Shown here one piece after another: positions 11,301 through 23,700 of a DNA stretch of 64,000 bases. Location of the stretch: contig OX387204.1 of assembly GCA_947561715.1 (NCBI GenBank), positions 5,337,001-5,401,000 of the forward strand, given 5' to 3'. A program made the translations under genes and the position numbers. Every line of letters starts with the position of its first letter. Position 1 is the first letter of the stretch. The stretch is from Ascidia mentula (Eukaryota; Chordata; Ascidiacea; Phlebobranchia; Ascidiidae). The notes beneath the pieces were generated by a model that was given only the letters and a program-made list of their open reading frames with translations, had not been told where the DNA came from and made no database searches.

Positions 11301-14300
11301 CTTGTATCTTAAGAGGGCTTACTGCAATTTCCTTTGATGCTTCATTGCTCATACACCAAATAAACCAAACATCAGGAGTTAATTCAGTTGTTTCACGTCT
11401 TGTGCTGAAAAAATCATTAAAATCTGATGAAGGAATTTATATTTGCAAAGCCTCTAATACAGTTGGATCTCCAAGTGTTACAGAGGAAGTCCAACTAAGT
11501 GCACAAGTTTATGGTTTGTTTTATACCATAGTTATATGTACTTGTTCCACTGATTTTCATGTTTTCACAGTTGAATCCACTCCACAACTTGTTAGTTCTC
11601 TACCAGGCAACACAATAGCTGTACCATTTTCTCAACAGCTCAATCTCACTTGCACTTTCTGTTCTTTGCCTTTATCTACAGTTAGTTGGAATGTTAATGG
11701 AAATAGTGTGACATCAACCAACCAAGCTATGCCAATGTATATCTACTCACATATGATAAACTATCAAACTGTGGAAACAACACTTATTATTTATAATCCT
11801 CTAATTTTGGGACCTCAAGCCAATATTTCATGTCATGCCATAAATTCCTATGGCAACGTGAGCAACTCTTTCACATTTGGTAAACAACCACTTATTTCAT
11901 CAGTCCACAAGTATCTAATTTAAAAGCAAAATTTTATGTTTAGGTTTGGATTATTTTGACCACAACTATTATTTGTTTTCATCGACTCAAAAAAGTCATC
12001 AAGATGGAGAAACTCACTGTCAGAAATATGGTTTAAATTCCCACCTGGCTATTGTCACAAGTCAACAAATACATCAGTTTGTTCAGCAAAGGGTGAAATT
12101 TTATGCAAGTACAGGGCACTGGAATGCAGCAGATACATCAGGTATGCATCTTATGCCTATTGCCTGATCAGCTAGTGTTATTGTTAGTTTAGTAATGTTA
12201 CAAGTAATTAATGCTAACTCAAGTGATTTAAGCATATAAATTCATCAATAATTAATTTATTATTGCTTTTTCAGCCTACATAGGAGCAAAAACACGGAAT
12301 GGTCAACATTTTTGGGTCAATGTCAATACACAGCTGAGTAAGTAGCGAGGTGTTTGCCTCACTACAAAAATAACTCAAATGTATTTAAATTCAATCAAAT
12401 AGATTCAACCTTTCAAGCTTGGCATACTGGATCATCAGGTACACACGAGTGTGTTGTTTATTCAAACAATGGAAATGTGAATTCTGAGTTTTTGTGGAAA
12501 ACATCCAATTGTAATGAACTCCACTATTTTATTTGTCAGTTTAAAGGTAGGTTTTTGATTTTACAATAAAATAATGAAACTTTTTATTTTTGCTAAACAT
12601 TTACATTATTACAGTTTTTACAACCTTTACAATTTGTTGAGTGTAGTTTTTTGTAATTTTAGCCTTGCCAATCACATTTCTTCCATCTGGACCTGTAACA
12701 TGTGCAACCAACCAACTTGCTGTTAGATGGAGAGACATGACTGGTTTCAAAGGAAACCTTACATTTAATCTAAACGTTGTGACTAACACATCTAATGGAA
12801 TCCAAACAGTGTATGACAAAACAGAAACAGTGCAATCATCTGCAAATCATGAGTATCAAACATTACTGACAAACCTCAATTTATTGCAAAAATACAAAAT
12901 ACAGGTACATTTTGCCAAACAACCATTCGCTATTAAGTAACAGCATTCACTGAAGGTCAAGTTGTTTCCCCAATTGTGGAATTTTCCTGCACCAATGGAA
13001 AGTGTCTTGGAAACTTCAAAGGTTATTCCTGGTCAAGTCAGCAATACTTTCTTACTAAAAAACATAAAAAAATGCAAAATTACTTGGATGTGGCCAAAAA
13101 ATATACACTTCATTGAAATAACAGGATTTAAGGTAATACCACAGAAAGAGTTTGCAAATTTCCCTATACTTCAAACCCAAAAATTTTGAATTGTATTTTG
13201 CAGCTGAATAAAACAAGTACCTTAAATCTGTACACAACTCAATTGGCTTCATGGCAAGAAGTGACCGTGGATGATATCCCAGTCGGCAACATAAGCAACT
13301 CAACACATTCCTATGAGTTTGAAGTATTGCCAAATCGAAAAGTTTCTGCGTCATTGCAAGTTCTGACTTGTTCTGAAACTGGATTGTCTGTTGTAGCTCA
13401 GGGCCAGTGTGTAACACCACCCAGAGGTATAGTTTATTAATAAATTAATTTAACAACTGCACCTACACATATGATATTCATGTTCAAACAGAACCGGATG
13501 TAATACTTCCTCCTGCAAAGTTTCCCAACACACTTTCAATAACTATCTTTCCTGCAAGTGAAATGAATGGACCACTCAGGTATTTTCCTTGTGATACTGT
13601 AAGTAACTGCAGCACTATTGGGTATTGTAAGGCATTGTAAAGAACAACAAACTGCATCCAAATGATTTTAGGCTTGATTTGGAAAAATAAATCTTTAGTA
13701 ACAACTCTTATATTTTCCAGTTGCTATTTCGTTGTTGGGCTGGCAGTTGGTCAAACAAACAACTCATCAGAAATAACAACTTGGAGCCAGTTACTAAGCA
13801 TTCTTCAAAATAGGTCACCTGGGTGGCACTGCGCAATAGCTATTCCAAGGTAATGTACCTTTGACCTTCTTGACGTTGCTTGCACTACATGTATGTTGAT
13901 ATGCCTCAGATTTATTGTTGATTCCATTTCTAAAACAATTGGCACCGGTGATCAGACGTCTTGCGATGTGAAGATGAACTATTCATTGCCTGTTTCTGAA
14001 ACATATACATGCAACAACAAGCCTTTAAACGATTCCCAGCTGTACAGGTTTGCGTAACTTTACATGGAATTTTAAGATCCAGCTGTTAAAGTATAACGGT
14101 GTTTCCATGCAGTTTATTTGTTGTTTCGACGACTGGAACTGGTAACGCCATTGCTGTGAAATCCAGCCCTCGTGTTGTAATCAGCAATCCCCCTCCTGTG
14201 AATGTCCCGCCTTTAGGTTTGCTGCAACATACCTTTTATGATGGTTTTCCGTTTTAGTACAGGTTGTTACAATTTCTATTTCAGGTATGATAATTGGAAT

Positions 14301-17300
14301 ATGTGTCGGATTGATCTTGTTGCTCATCTTGCTTGTGGTCGTGATGATTTTCTACAGGTGAATTTGTTGAATACCTCTTTCTTTTTTATGTCAAGTGTCC
14401 AAAGTAACGCCAAATATACAAATTTACATATACAACGCACACCAGAAGTGATGAAATAATATATAATCGGTCGTAGTCGACAAAGCTTGCACAAAATCGT
14501 TTTGCAGAAAAAGAAAAGCAAAAAAGACATCGAAAACTCCTCAAAGTGCCGTGGTTTACCAACCAACAAACGCCGTGCCGATTCACAATGAAGGTTTAAA
14601 TACGTTTCTTCATACAGTGTAATTTAAATTGTGGGATAAATTCAATGTCGTGTCTTAAGTCCAATCATGAACACTAAATGATGTGTATCGCACTAGTATT
14701 GCTTCTTTAAACAGTTGCGTGTTGTTTCAAGATGAAGACTTCCCGGATAATGTTGAGGCGGTTTATATCAACACGGATATTGGACATTCAATTTCTGTCG
14801 GCAAACTCCTTAGGACTTATAACAACTACATACAGGAACCGGCTAGATTAAAAGCACTGTATGAGGTATGTGGGTTTCCCGCCTTTCCTTCCAGACTCCT
14901 TAAGTTATAAACCATATTATTATCGAAAAATCAGACAAAACGCACCTCCATAAAATAATTCAAACGTAAGACAATAATTATTTGGTTTTGAGAGAAAATA
15001 TGTGTTTGCAAGCAAAAGCGTCGTATAATGTGTCATTACGTCACAACTATAAAACCGTTTGATGTAATTTGTGTTTGATTTATCACAAATATAACATTAC
15101 CTCAACCAAGCAGGCTTTGTGTTTTTGTAAAACTTCTTTTCAGTATGCTGTGTTGGTTGCGACATTATTCATGGTTTGTAATACTACTTCCGCGTTCTAA
15201 CCACTATTTCGCTTCTACCAGGAGTTGAAAATAGCCTCGGGTCAAATTGTTTTGAATCAGACCGTTGCACAGGAAAACCGCAACAGAGACCGAAACAGAT
15301 ACAAAAACATTGTCCCATGTAAGGTCGCTTCCCAATTTCCCTTTTTTTATGTCGTCCTCTTATACTTAACCTTTCAGTTATTGTATTGAAGAATATTGCT
15401 GTTTATTTGTAATGTAATTGGGAAAACAGTAAATAAGTTTTGCCTTCTCGTTAACTGCAACGTCCCGACATAAAAAATGCGTATTAGTAAAAAAAAAACA
15501 GTAGTAAAATTGTAAACAATCGCTACACAATATCAGACTTCCATTGCAACCGACGTGAATCCAGTCAACTTTATTCGCAGTTGACTTCAACCGCGTGGGA
15601 CTACAAGGAAACAACGGAACCAACGATTATATTAATGCGTCGTTCATCACGGTAAGTGTTAACCCCATGCGGGACTGATTAATGCAGGTTTCCCCACGCA
15701 CAATAGAGCTGCTATGTTTCATACGAGTTGCGTTTTCGTTGTGGGCAGTACAACACAATGCCTACGTATATCGCATGTTGATTTTAAAATGGGCCTTGTT
15801 TTATACTACTGGCTGTGAGCTTGTTGTCAATTTGAATAAACCTCTACCAAAACTGCAGACAATCTTGTTCGCGAGTTCACGCTGTTTTGGCAAAGACATA
15901 ATGTTGTATTTTTTCCACAGCTGTTTTGCAAAATACAAAATGTACAGAAATCTTTTGCATTTTTAAAATTTGTAAAGGACCTTGAATCTCTAAATCGAGT
16001 CCTAATGACATTATTTTTCCATGTTTGTCTAGGGTTACAACGGAAATGTTAAATTCATCGCCGCTCAGGCCCCTGTGTTCACAACCACCGAACACTTCTG
16101 GCAGATGATATGGGAAAATAACTGCAAGGTTATCGTCATGCTCACCAACATCAGGGAAAGCGGGAAAGTGAGTTATGACGTAAATGGCGTTTGTTGACGC
16201 TTGATTGTTCGTTTTTAAGGAAGAGTGTAGTTTGGTCGGCGATTCCCATGTTTTTTTCGCTACACTTCTTTGAACTCTTGTTTTTTTAGCAAAAATGTGA
16301 AAAATATTGGCCCGAAGTAAACGAAGAGGTTCATTTCGGCAAATTCTCTGTGAAAACAACACAAGAGGAAAGTTTTGGAAGCTACGTTCGTCGCACATTC
16401 TCCCTAGTTAGGAGCGACCAGTCGGTAAATCTTTTTGTCGCTTTCTGTACCTAACTTTCTTCATCGCAAGTTGATCTAAACCGAAAGTTACAAACTGCTT
16501 TCTGGAAACCCCACGCGTGGTCGAAACTTCCGTCATTGCTCCAAGCGCGGTTCACACAAATGCCAACAAGACAAAAGCGTTCATAATGTGTTGTGTGTAC
16601 AGAGATGTTATGAGGTGACTCAGTGCCACTACTCTACTTGGCCCGACCACGGGGTCCCCGTTTGCACAACTCCGCTTCTCCGGCTCCACCAAGTGGTTGA
16701 AGAAAGCCAGGTCGAGAATGCTTCACCCATCCTCGTTCATTGCAGGTGAAAACTATTATTTAAATCCATATTTCAAATCGATAAATGATTGTATTATTAT
16801 TGAATACCGAGACCAACGGAACTCTTCACAACTGAACAAAGTTGCCCAGTGTAGCTGTTATACGGATTTGGCAAACTAAGTGTGGAATTTATTCCCGCAA
16901 AAACATGTCGGCCAAACAAGGACGTCTTATACAAAACTTAAATAACATTAATTCTACGTCACGGTTATCGTTGCAATATGGCGAAAACGGTTTTGTATCG
17001 TCAATAGTTTTTCGTTAAAAGCATTTCGTATTGTTTAAAGTGCTGGAGTGGGAAGAACAGGAACCTACATTGCCTTGGACATTCTGCAGGAGCAAATGTC
17101 GGCAGAGGGAAGGGTCGACGTGTTTACCGCTGTGCTGAATATGAGGAAGCAGAGATGCGACATGGTTCAAAACCTTGTGAGTATTGACTGGCTCGTAATT
17201 ATCTTTTCCTCTCAACCCACACAACTAAATAGCAAGTTGTCACAACATTTTTCATCAAGCATTCGTCCCTGCTATGAGGGACATCCTTGCAATACCATAG

Positions 17301-19714
17301 AAACAACAGTTCCATTTTTTAGAATCAATACCTTCTCGTCCATAAGCTGCTTGTTGAAGTTCACTTGATGGGATCCACTGACATGTCATGCGATGATTTT
17401 ATCCAGCATCACTCCACAGATGAACAGTATGATTTAATACGATTGCATGACAAACACATTGCAGTTTTTTCTCCATTTACTGAAATGTTGCACAATTAAA
17501 GAATTTAAAAACCAGCAATTATTAAGACATGGTGGTTTTGCGATAATCACTTGGCATATGTAAGAGTATAAAATGATTTTGATAGTATTTGCTCGTTTTG
17601 TGTCGTTTGAACGAAGAAACGTATGTAGACTTACAGCGGCACATACAAAAACAGGTTTTGTGGTTGATTACTGTGAGATTTGTGTCTCAGATCCTAATGG
17701 CAAATTATTATTCTTCAGGTTGGAGACTGAATTCAAGTTGTTAGATGTGGTTTCTCCCATTGACACAAATCAATCTATTGCTCGAAAACCTTCCAACATC
17801 ACATCAAGTCGCGACAACACCGTGTTGCCATGTGAGTAACCCACGATAAACATCGCTTTTTGCACCAAAGTGACAACATAAAATCACCAAACCAAATTAG
17901 AGCTGCAGACAGTGCTCAATATTATGATGTGTAAGGTCTCATCAGTACAACTGGTTGAGTCCGGTCTGGTTGTGTCTGGCTAGTCATTAAAACAGTGCTC
18001 ACTAAACATTCAGGCTCACTTGCTTCTACAAAATAGTTTCTGTTATCATTTATCATAAATATCGTAACTGCTATAGAGTTTGTGTATGTAATATCTGTAA
18101 AAAATTAGCACTAACAACGATATTTTTCATTCGCAGATGATCGCTCCCTTGTGAACCTTGCCGATGCTTACATCAATGCATCATTTGTGCAGGTAAATCA
18201 TGTTAAAAATTTCAGCATCTTGCGTGCAAACATGAACAGAGCCATTAATCCTTGGCACAGAGGAAATACAGCACATAAAAATGGCTTTATATAAATCTAT
18301 AGGGTTATGACGGGACCAACGCCTTCATTGTAACACAAGGTCCAACTTCGCAAAACGCTGAAATCTTCTGGCAGATTGTTTCATCTTACAACGTGGCTGG
18401 GATCGTCATGCTTACGTCTACAGACAAAGTAAATTACTTTTTTATAGCCTCACAATATAGATGTGGTGTATATGAAAATGCGGGATTGTTAAACGTTAGT
18501 TGCAGCGCCTGATGGTTAAATAATTTGAGTTACGTAAAAGTATTTTGATCGAATTAACATTTATACACGATACACAGTCTTACAGGTGTATTTGCAATTC
18601 GCAAATTCTATTATTTTAACATAAATATTTACAGAGATCAAGTTTTCAGTATTGGACGGACGACGTCAACTCCCAACTTCAGTTCAGTTACCTAAACGTT
18701 ACCATGACAACGAAAAATCAATCTGCACCCGGTATTATGAGGCGCGACTTTAACGTGGAAGATCCTGACGATTCGGTAATGTTGCAGAATTGCAAGTTTC
18801 TCTGTATATGCCTAAATGTTGTCCGCACTTTTCCTTTCCTTGAAGCAGTCGGAACAGTTATTGGTTCACACATAATAATGCCATTTTTTTTCTGATTCAA
18901 TATTTGCCAAAACGTGACATAAAATATGTCCTTTTGTTGGGTGTTTTCATCATAAGCTTATGATGATGACATTTAGTCAGCCATATTATTTCTTGTGCCC
19001 TGACGCATGAATTAGGACTTTGAAATAATCTAATAATGGTTTGTTCTAGTCTTTAATATGTTTGTCCTTGATGGCAACCATTAAGTATATAGCTTCCTGT
19101 ATAACAGAGAACAGTGACGCATCTTCAATGTGACGTGGCAAACCTGGGTGAGGAAAGTGTGATGATTGATCGTTTAATTCAGCTGGTTGGAGAAGCGCAC
19201 TCGATGAGACAAGACAGTCGTCCGATTGTTGTACATTGCAGGTATTGCGGTCGTCCCCACAGTAACATTATTGCTTGTCAACATCTATAACAAATTTGTT
19301 GTTCATGCAGAGATGGAGCTGGTTTGTCCGGGGTCTTCTGTGCTCTCTCCAACCTCGTGGACCGATGTAGAATCGAACATAGGATCGATATTTTCAGAAC
19401 AGTCAAAGATTTACGGGATATGAGGCCACTCATGGTTCGAAATCAGGTAAAATAAAAATTCATCTGGTGCATTTTATTCCAATACAGTTTCGTAATGGTT
19501 TTGCACGTTGTCAATAAAACGTAATGATAACTTTGTAAATATTTAGTAGAGGCATGACGTGAGTGAAATGTGAATGTGGAAGTTTAAATGTGTTGCACTT
19601 GTTATTTCCTTAGATTGCTTCAATAAAAACATCTTTTTTTAGGATGAATATCGGATGTTGTACAAAGCTATGGAAAGTCATCTCTCCTCTCAAAGTATCT
19701 ACGCCAACCTGTGA
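8378..19714 (+). CDS. Gene B: lectin/Ig/FN3 receptor-type tyrosine phosphatase, type 1, complete
   Basis: Thirty-three exons join in frame to about 1607 residues. Approximate layout: signal peptide 1-20 ([15 protein letters not shown]), C-type lectin domain 1 21-166, Ig-like without cysteines 167-263, Ig 264-368, Ig 369-471, C-type lectin domain 2 472-606, FN3-type 607-824, membrane-proximal region 825-977, transmembrane helix 978-1001, juxtamembrane with tyrosine motifs 1002-1100, D1 1100-1348, D2 1349-1607. D1 keeps WPD (Asp about 1236) and [10 protein letters not shown] (Cys about 1268), so it should dephosphorylate phosphotyrosine in the cytosol. D2 has [10 protein letters not shown] (Cys about 1538, Leu where Arg is needed) and no WPD loop, so it is a pseudophosphatase domain. 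The start is the only ATG giving a signal peptide with a phase-1 donor. Ligand and partners are unknown. No lesion seen; an intact gene. Confidence 0.88.
8595..9380. other. Gene B intron 1, upper part
   Basis: Noncoding. Parts match intron 1 of gene F (for example the GGTGGCGTTCTTCTCCTG and GCGAATCGCGTAGTA segments near 8718 and 9091). No open frame with family resemblance, no RNA gene and no clear element boundaries were seen. Confidence 0.5.
9383..10150 (-). mobile_element. Antisense LINE reverse-transcriptase relic, gene B intron 1
   Basis: On the minus strand 9595-9383 reads [16 protein letters not shown] then [18 protein letters not shown]. This is like the region after the reverse-transcriptase domain in L1/Tx1-type LINEs. 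Bases near 10080-10145 retain the part matching the RQGDP motif region seen better in gene F (60245-60499). Stops and gaps make it a fossil. Homologous relics lie in intron 1 of C, D, E and F, so it predates their duplication. Confidence 0.6.
9579..9771. mobile_element. Inverted-repeat element private to gene B intron 1
   Basis: The left end begins TTAGGCCAGGTCCACAC and the right end is the inverted match GTGTGGACCCGGCCTTAA. Arms extend inward about 45 bases over CGCTTT..GCGGA(A/T)TCTTTGTTT. Between them a unit of about 51 bases is repeated twice; each unit holds a hairpin (CGAGCGT / ACGCTCG). The same site in F and C has no insert. TTA on both sides may be the target duplication. It interrupts the LINE relic and so is younger than it. 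Confidence 0.65.
14508..19714 (+). other. Gene B cytoplasmic exons 18-33 (juxtamembrane, PTP D1, PTP D2)
   Basis: Exons: 14508-14593 and 14732-14865 juxtamembrane ([15 protein letters not shown]); D1 15222-15318, 15581-15651, 16033-16167, 16290-16424, 16603-16745, 17041-17176, 17323-17426; D2 17719-17831, 18137-18192, 18303-18428, 18635-18775, 19108-19241, 19311-19446, 19643-19714. The stop follows SIYANL, which fits an ITIM ([SIVL]xYxx[ILV]) and a Grb2-type YxN site. Several acceptors end AAG (for example before 14732 and 17041) instead of the usual CAG or TAG. Confidence 0.85.
17901..17952 (-). ncRNA. Decayed hammerhead-like relic in intron of gene B
   Basis: The orthologous twin of the relic at 4029-4080: minus-strand CTGATGAGACCT with a CTGTCTGCAG partner, but no GAAA strand. 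Not expected to cleave. Confidence 0.4.
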
Positions 19715-20394
19715 CGTTTAGATACAAGAATCCAATGAGCCACAAATCAATCTTTTTTTATAAAAATCCTTTTTGTAAATGTTTGTTTGTCTCCGGTTGT
19801 ATTATGCTTGTTTCCTTTAATGTATTTAGTGAAGTGTTGATGAAATAATCGCATCCTTAAGTTTAAGAAGTATGATTTTCATTAATTTTTACTTGCAATG
19901 CATCTGTGTGTTAAATATATGTACACTAGGTGGGGCTAAAGTGCAATCTTCTCTGCCATAACAACGACGCCCAACAAACCTGTCATTTTTGTATTTTTTG
20001 TTTGATTTTGTTTTTTACGCTTTATTCAAACAATACATAATAAACAGATGGGGTTCTGGTAAAAATACATTTACTAAATTACCGCAAACAAAAAAGTAAC
20101 TAAACAGATGTAGATCACTTGGTGGGCCTGTGGGGGTAACAGTAAGATGGTAGATGAATACAACAACCGTTGCCTATTAAACTGGCCGCGGCCAACCAGT
20201 TGATTCCGTCTTAACACAGGGACATTATAAACTACATTGCCACAAGTTTCGTCCTCAGGGGAAGTCCATTAAACTAATCGACCTATACAGAATAGGGGTA
20301 CCGACATCACCCAAAACTTGTATAGATGATAGCAAACATGAGATCCAGGGTCCGATTATGATTGCTCCATAGATTTTAGGCTCGTCGTAACTGC
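19715..20394. other. Spacer between genes B and C
   Basis: 3' UTR and spacer. The AATAAA used by gene A at 6055 reads ATTAAT here (about 19881); the next AATAAA is at 20038-20043. The rest matches 5889-6600 downstream of gene A. No gene seen. Confidence 0.55.
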
Positions 20395-20718
20395 GGATAA
20401 AAACATGACGTCGTTTTATAGAGTTGTTAGTTCATGCAGGAGGTATATGGTTGATGATTCGCGTATTAAACACTCATGGTGTGGCTCCACACACAGGCAT
20501 AACAATTGACTCATGCTGTCTACAAAGAACTGCTGCCGGGAGTTCAGGATCGGTAGAAGAGTTAACCTCAGCCCAGAATAATAGTTGCAACTGTTGTAAA
20601 CATTGTATTCTCTTCTGTAATACAATAATTTATTTGTGTCAATGTTTATAAACAACTCTGCATGTTTATCTTAGTGTTTTGCGTCGAAAGTTTATAGTTG
20701 TAAGTTGTTACAAACCCA
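20395..20718 (+). promoter_or_regulatory. Conserved 5' flank of gene C
   Basis: Contains the shared TGACGTCG/TTTTATAGAG block (about 20406-20423), a GGAGGTATATGG block and TTTATAGTTGTAAG near 20690, the same order as before B, D, E and F. A small minus-strand open frame here is shared with D and E only because the flank is duplicated. Promoter function is inferred. Confidence 0.3.
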
Positions 20719-23700
20719 ATGATTTTTTGGTTGGTTCTTGTCGTGCTTCAGGCTTTGCTTCAACCTTCTATTGGTCAAGGTAAGTGTGATTTGTTAATGC
20801 AAACAAAACCCAACAATTTTGTGTGGTTGTTTCACATAATTTACTGTATAACAATAAAATGACCGCAGTATTTTTGTGATCAAAGTTTTGGAAAATAAAC
20901 TTCACTCAGGAGAAAAGTTCGTTTCAACTTTAAGTTTGCTTGATAAGTTTGCGATGTTGATGATGGCAGTCAATGAGTAAAAAATGTAAATACTCTTCGA
21001 ACATGCACTTGAAATTAAAAAAATGTAAACCGCAGACATAACAAATTACGTGGGATATTTCAGACAGTACCTACACGACATCTAGTTTTTTGAAGGTATA
21101 CAGTGTTTTTTTGCCATGTATAATTTAAAGTTAGCCTATGTGCATTGTTCAAAAAATTGCAAATAGTTTTTTAGAATCTGTTAAATTTCTATTTCGTCGT
21201 ATTTTTTCGCTTAAAATGAAATAACATCATCCCAGTAGACAATGACAATAGGGCACGAACAAAAAAGATGACAAACAGTTTCTACTTCTTGCAGAAAAGC
21301 ACGTGATACTCTTTATTTCCCCAAACGATTGTAACTGCTCGTTGCTTGTCACGGCGTTAAGATTCAATTCAATTTGGAAGCTTCTTAGTTTGGCTTGTAT
21401 GGTTGATATGCACCTAAACATGCTTATAAGCAAGGTTTTTTTTCATAGGGATTTGTTCTTTAAATCTTTTTTCCCAAATATATTGTGCTTTCGGTTGACA
21501 GCCTTTTTGTTGAAGTTGTAAGGGTTTACCTTCCCTCACCCCAAATAAACAGTTTATTATCAGGCTGTGGGAAGAAATCACAAGCCGGCGAATAGCTTGT
21601 AGAGTCTCAGTAATAATAGCAGTGTCTTGTCGCCAAATAGATTACGATAGAATAGCAGCGAGTAGAATAGAATAGACTGAATAGGCTTTACAGGTAGACA
21701 CTGGGCTGTTTTAAAGCTCTGCTTACTGAGCGCTGATTGGTCAATAATGTCACGTGATATCATGAGGCGCTTGAAGTAATATAATACGAGAACATAGGTG
21801 TGATGTGACATAAGCATAGGAGAACATTTTATGTGGTAAACTGGATATTGAATGACTCACTTTACTCGAGAACATTCGATGGCTAAATCATTTGTGTCAC
21901 GTTATGGGATTATGCAATACATGTGCAAAGCTGCACGCAAAACATTACGTAATACAAGCACTGGTTTCTGTGACGTATGTTACAAAGTAAACAATAAATG
22001 TCTTTTGTTTTGATCCGGGCGTGTAAAGTTTGATTTATAGAATTGACATTGGATTTGTGTGGTGGGAAATAGTCCACATTCCCACTCGGGGGAAATTTGA
22101 AGAAAAGTTCAATGTTGGGCGTTCAACCGCAATTTTCTGCAATTGTGTCGTATGTCACATAGGACGTAAACCAAGCGTTTTAAATTTGCATACGGTACAA
22201 GCTCCAACAGTGGATCGTAAGAGTAAAATTCGCCTCAATCGTGGAGATTACATTTCCATTTGAAATTGTTTCTAACCAGTTTTTGTTACAAAAGAGCATT
22301 TCCATCACCTTCCAAGATTCTTTAACCTCATCATCGTGTAGTTTATTAAACCATTGAAACTATAATTCCGTGTTGGTTAATTTCAATGCCTTGAAAGTTG
22401 GCCTTTTTAAGTGCTGTCGCAAGACATTCTACACATAGAATGAAAAGGGCGGGAAAAGTGGATCTCCTTGCCTTACTCCAAGAATAATGGCTAACTCCGA
22501 CGACAATTATAGTAAGTGTAAGTGACCATACTTAAGTTCTCCAATCTTTTGCAGAATTAATTGCAACTACTACAGTGGACAAGTATGCGTTGTACTTTTT
22601 CAACCATACCTACAATAAGCCAGGTGCTGCATCAGCATGCGCACAATCAGGATCACACCTTGTCCAAATTCTGAGTCAACAAATACAAAGTGCTATTGAT
22701 GAAGTCCTACAATCGTTGGTTGACGTAACAGAAGCTTTGGTTGGAACGAATTCGGGAATATTTTCTTATTGGTGTGATGCAAATAATCCTACTGGAAATA
22801 TACTCACATGGGGAAGCTCATCTTTGGTTGGAAATTTCCAAAACTGGGATTTCCGTGATCCAAATGGCGAGAATGAACAATGCGTTGGTGTGATTGGTGT
22901 TAGAAAACGATATGTAGGTGAATTTATTTTGGGAAAATGGATTGATTTTCCTTGCAGTAAACTGATAAACTACTACATATGTCAAAAAGGTAGCATATGT
23001 GCCTTTGCTTTTTATTGTACTAGTCTACCATTTTGTTTTACTTTTATAGAATTGTTAATTCTGGATTTGACAAGTTTTGTTGTGCACAATTTTACAAACA
23101 TTTACATATCTGGCAAAACATGGTATAAAGAAATAGTAAACATCTCAACAATCAATACGGCAACGAATGACATCACAATTCTAACCAACTTGATATCATT
23201 GAATGGTGAACCCCAATTATTTAACTATTCAATAAGCATTCAATCGCCATCTAATGCTGGTATTTACATTTTGACCTTGTTTGGAAAGATGAGTTCTTCA
23301 ACTAATCCTGAAGCACAATCAATTCACTTTACGGTTTATGGTAAGTGTGTTGGAGTAGTCCCATATTGCCAATGAAACATGTATTTTCTCTTAAGGTAAT
23401 TGGTGTGAATATTTTATTAGTACCTGCTAAAATTTCTTTATCAACTTCCAACCTAACTGTTGGAGTTGACAGAAGTGGAGCCTACATTGACTGTATCTCA
23501 GGTGGATACACTGTTCCTACTGTCACTTGGTACAGGTTGGTCATGTGGAGATGTTTTTATTTTTTTGTATAAAAATGAGCTACTATATAGAGGACATACT
23601 CCAATTTCCTTTGATGCTTCATTGCTCATACACCAAATATCCCAAACATCAGGAGTTAATTCAGTGGTTTCACGTCTTGTTCTGAAAAATGCATCAAAAT

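Larger units (their letters stand above)
8378..14357 (+). other. Gene B ectodomain and transmembrane exons 1-17
   Basis: Exons: 8378-8438 signal; 10254-10691 lectin 1 (EPN motif in [16 protein letters not shown]); 10764-11054 Ig-like 1; 11142-11256 and 11314-11513 Ig 2 (ends [10 protein letters not shown]); 11571-11879 Ig 3; 11944-12141, 12275-12337, 12403-12546 lectin 2; 12663-12904, 12944-13132, 13204-13426 FN3 pair; 13492-13579, 13721-13849, 13910-14047, 14113-14216 membrane-proximal; 14285-14357 transmembrane. Exon 11 could instead begin at 12956, which removes four residues without changing frame. The lectin 1 exon differs more from its paralogues than the surrounding introns do. Exons 10-13 are almost identical to those of gene F. 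Confidence 0.8.

Noticed and set aside
12956..13132. Reading exon 11 in another frame ([16 protein letters not shown])
   Set aside because: Attractive as an FN3 strand, but it hits stops in C, D and E and does not match the phase-0 donor and the next exon; the frame with KITWMWP continues in all copies.
15877..16398. Long minus-strand open frame (173 codons) opposite D1 exons; similar ones at 54361-54729 and 41037-41327
   Set aside because: They are antisense to conserved phosphatase exons, include intron sequence and match no family; codon bias of the sense exons explains them.
20416..20655. Minus-strand small frame conserved in front of C, D and E
   Set aside because: Conservation follows from duplicated 5' flanks; it has no family resemblance, and it is interrupted upstream of B and F.
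22030..22263. Plus-strand frame in gene C intron 1 as a small gene
   Set aside because: It overlaps the antisense LINE relic shared with other copies and is not open in D, E or F.
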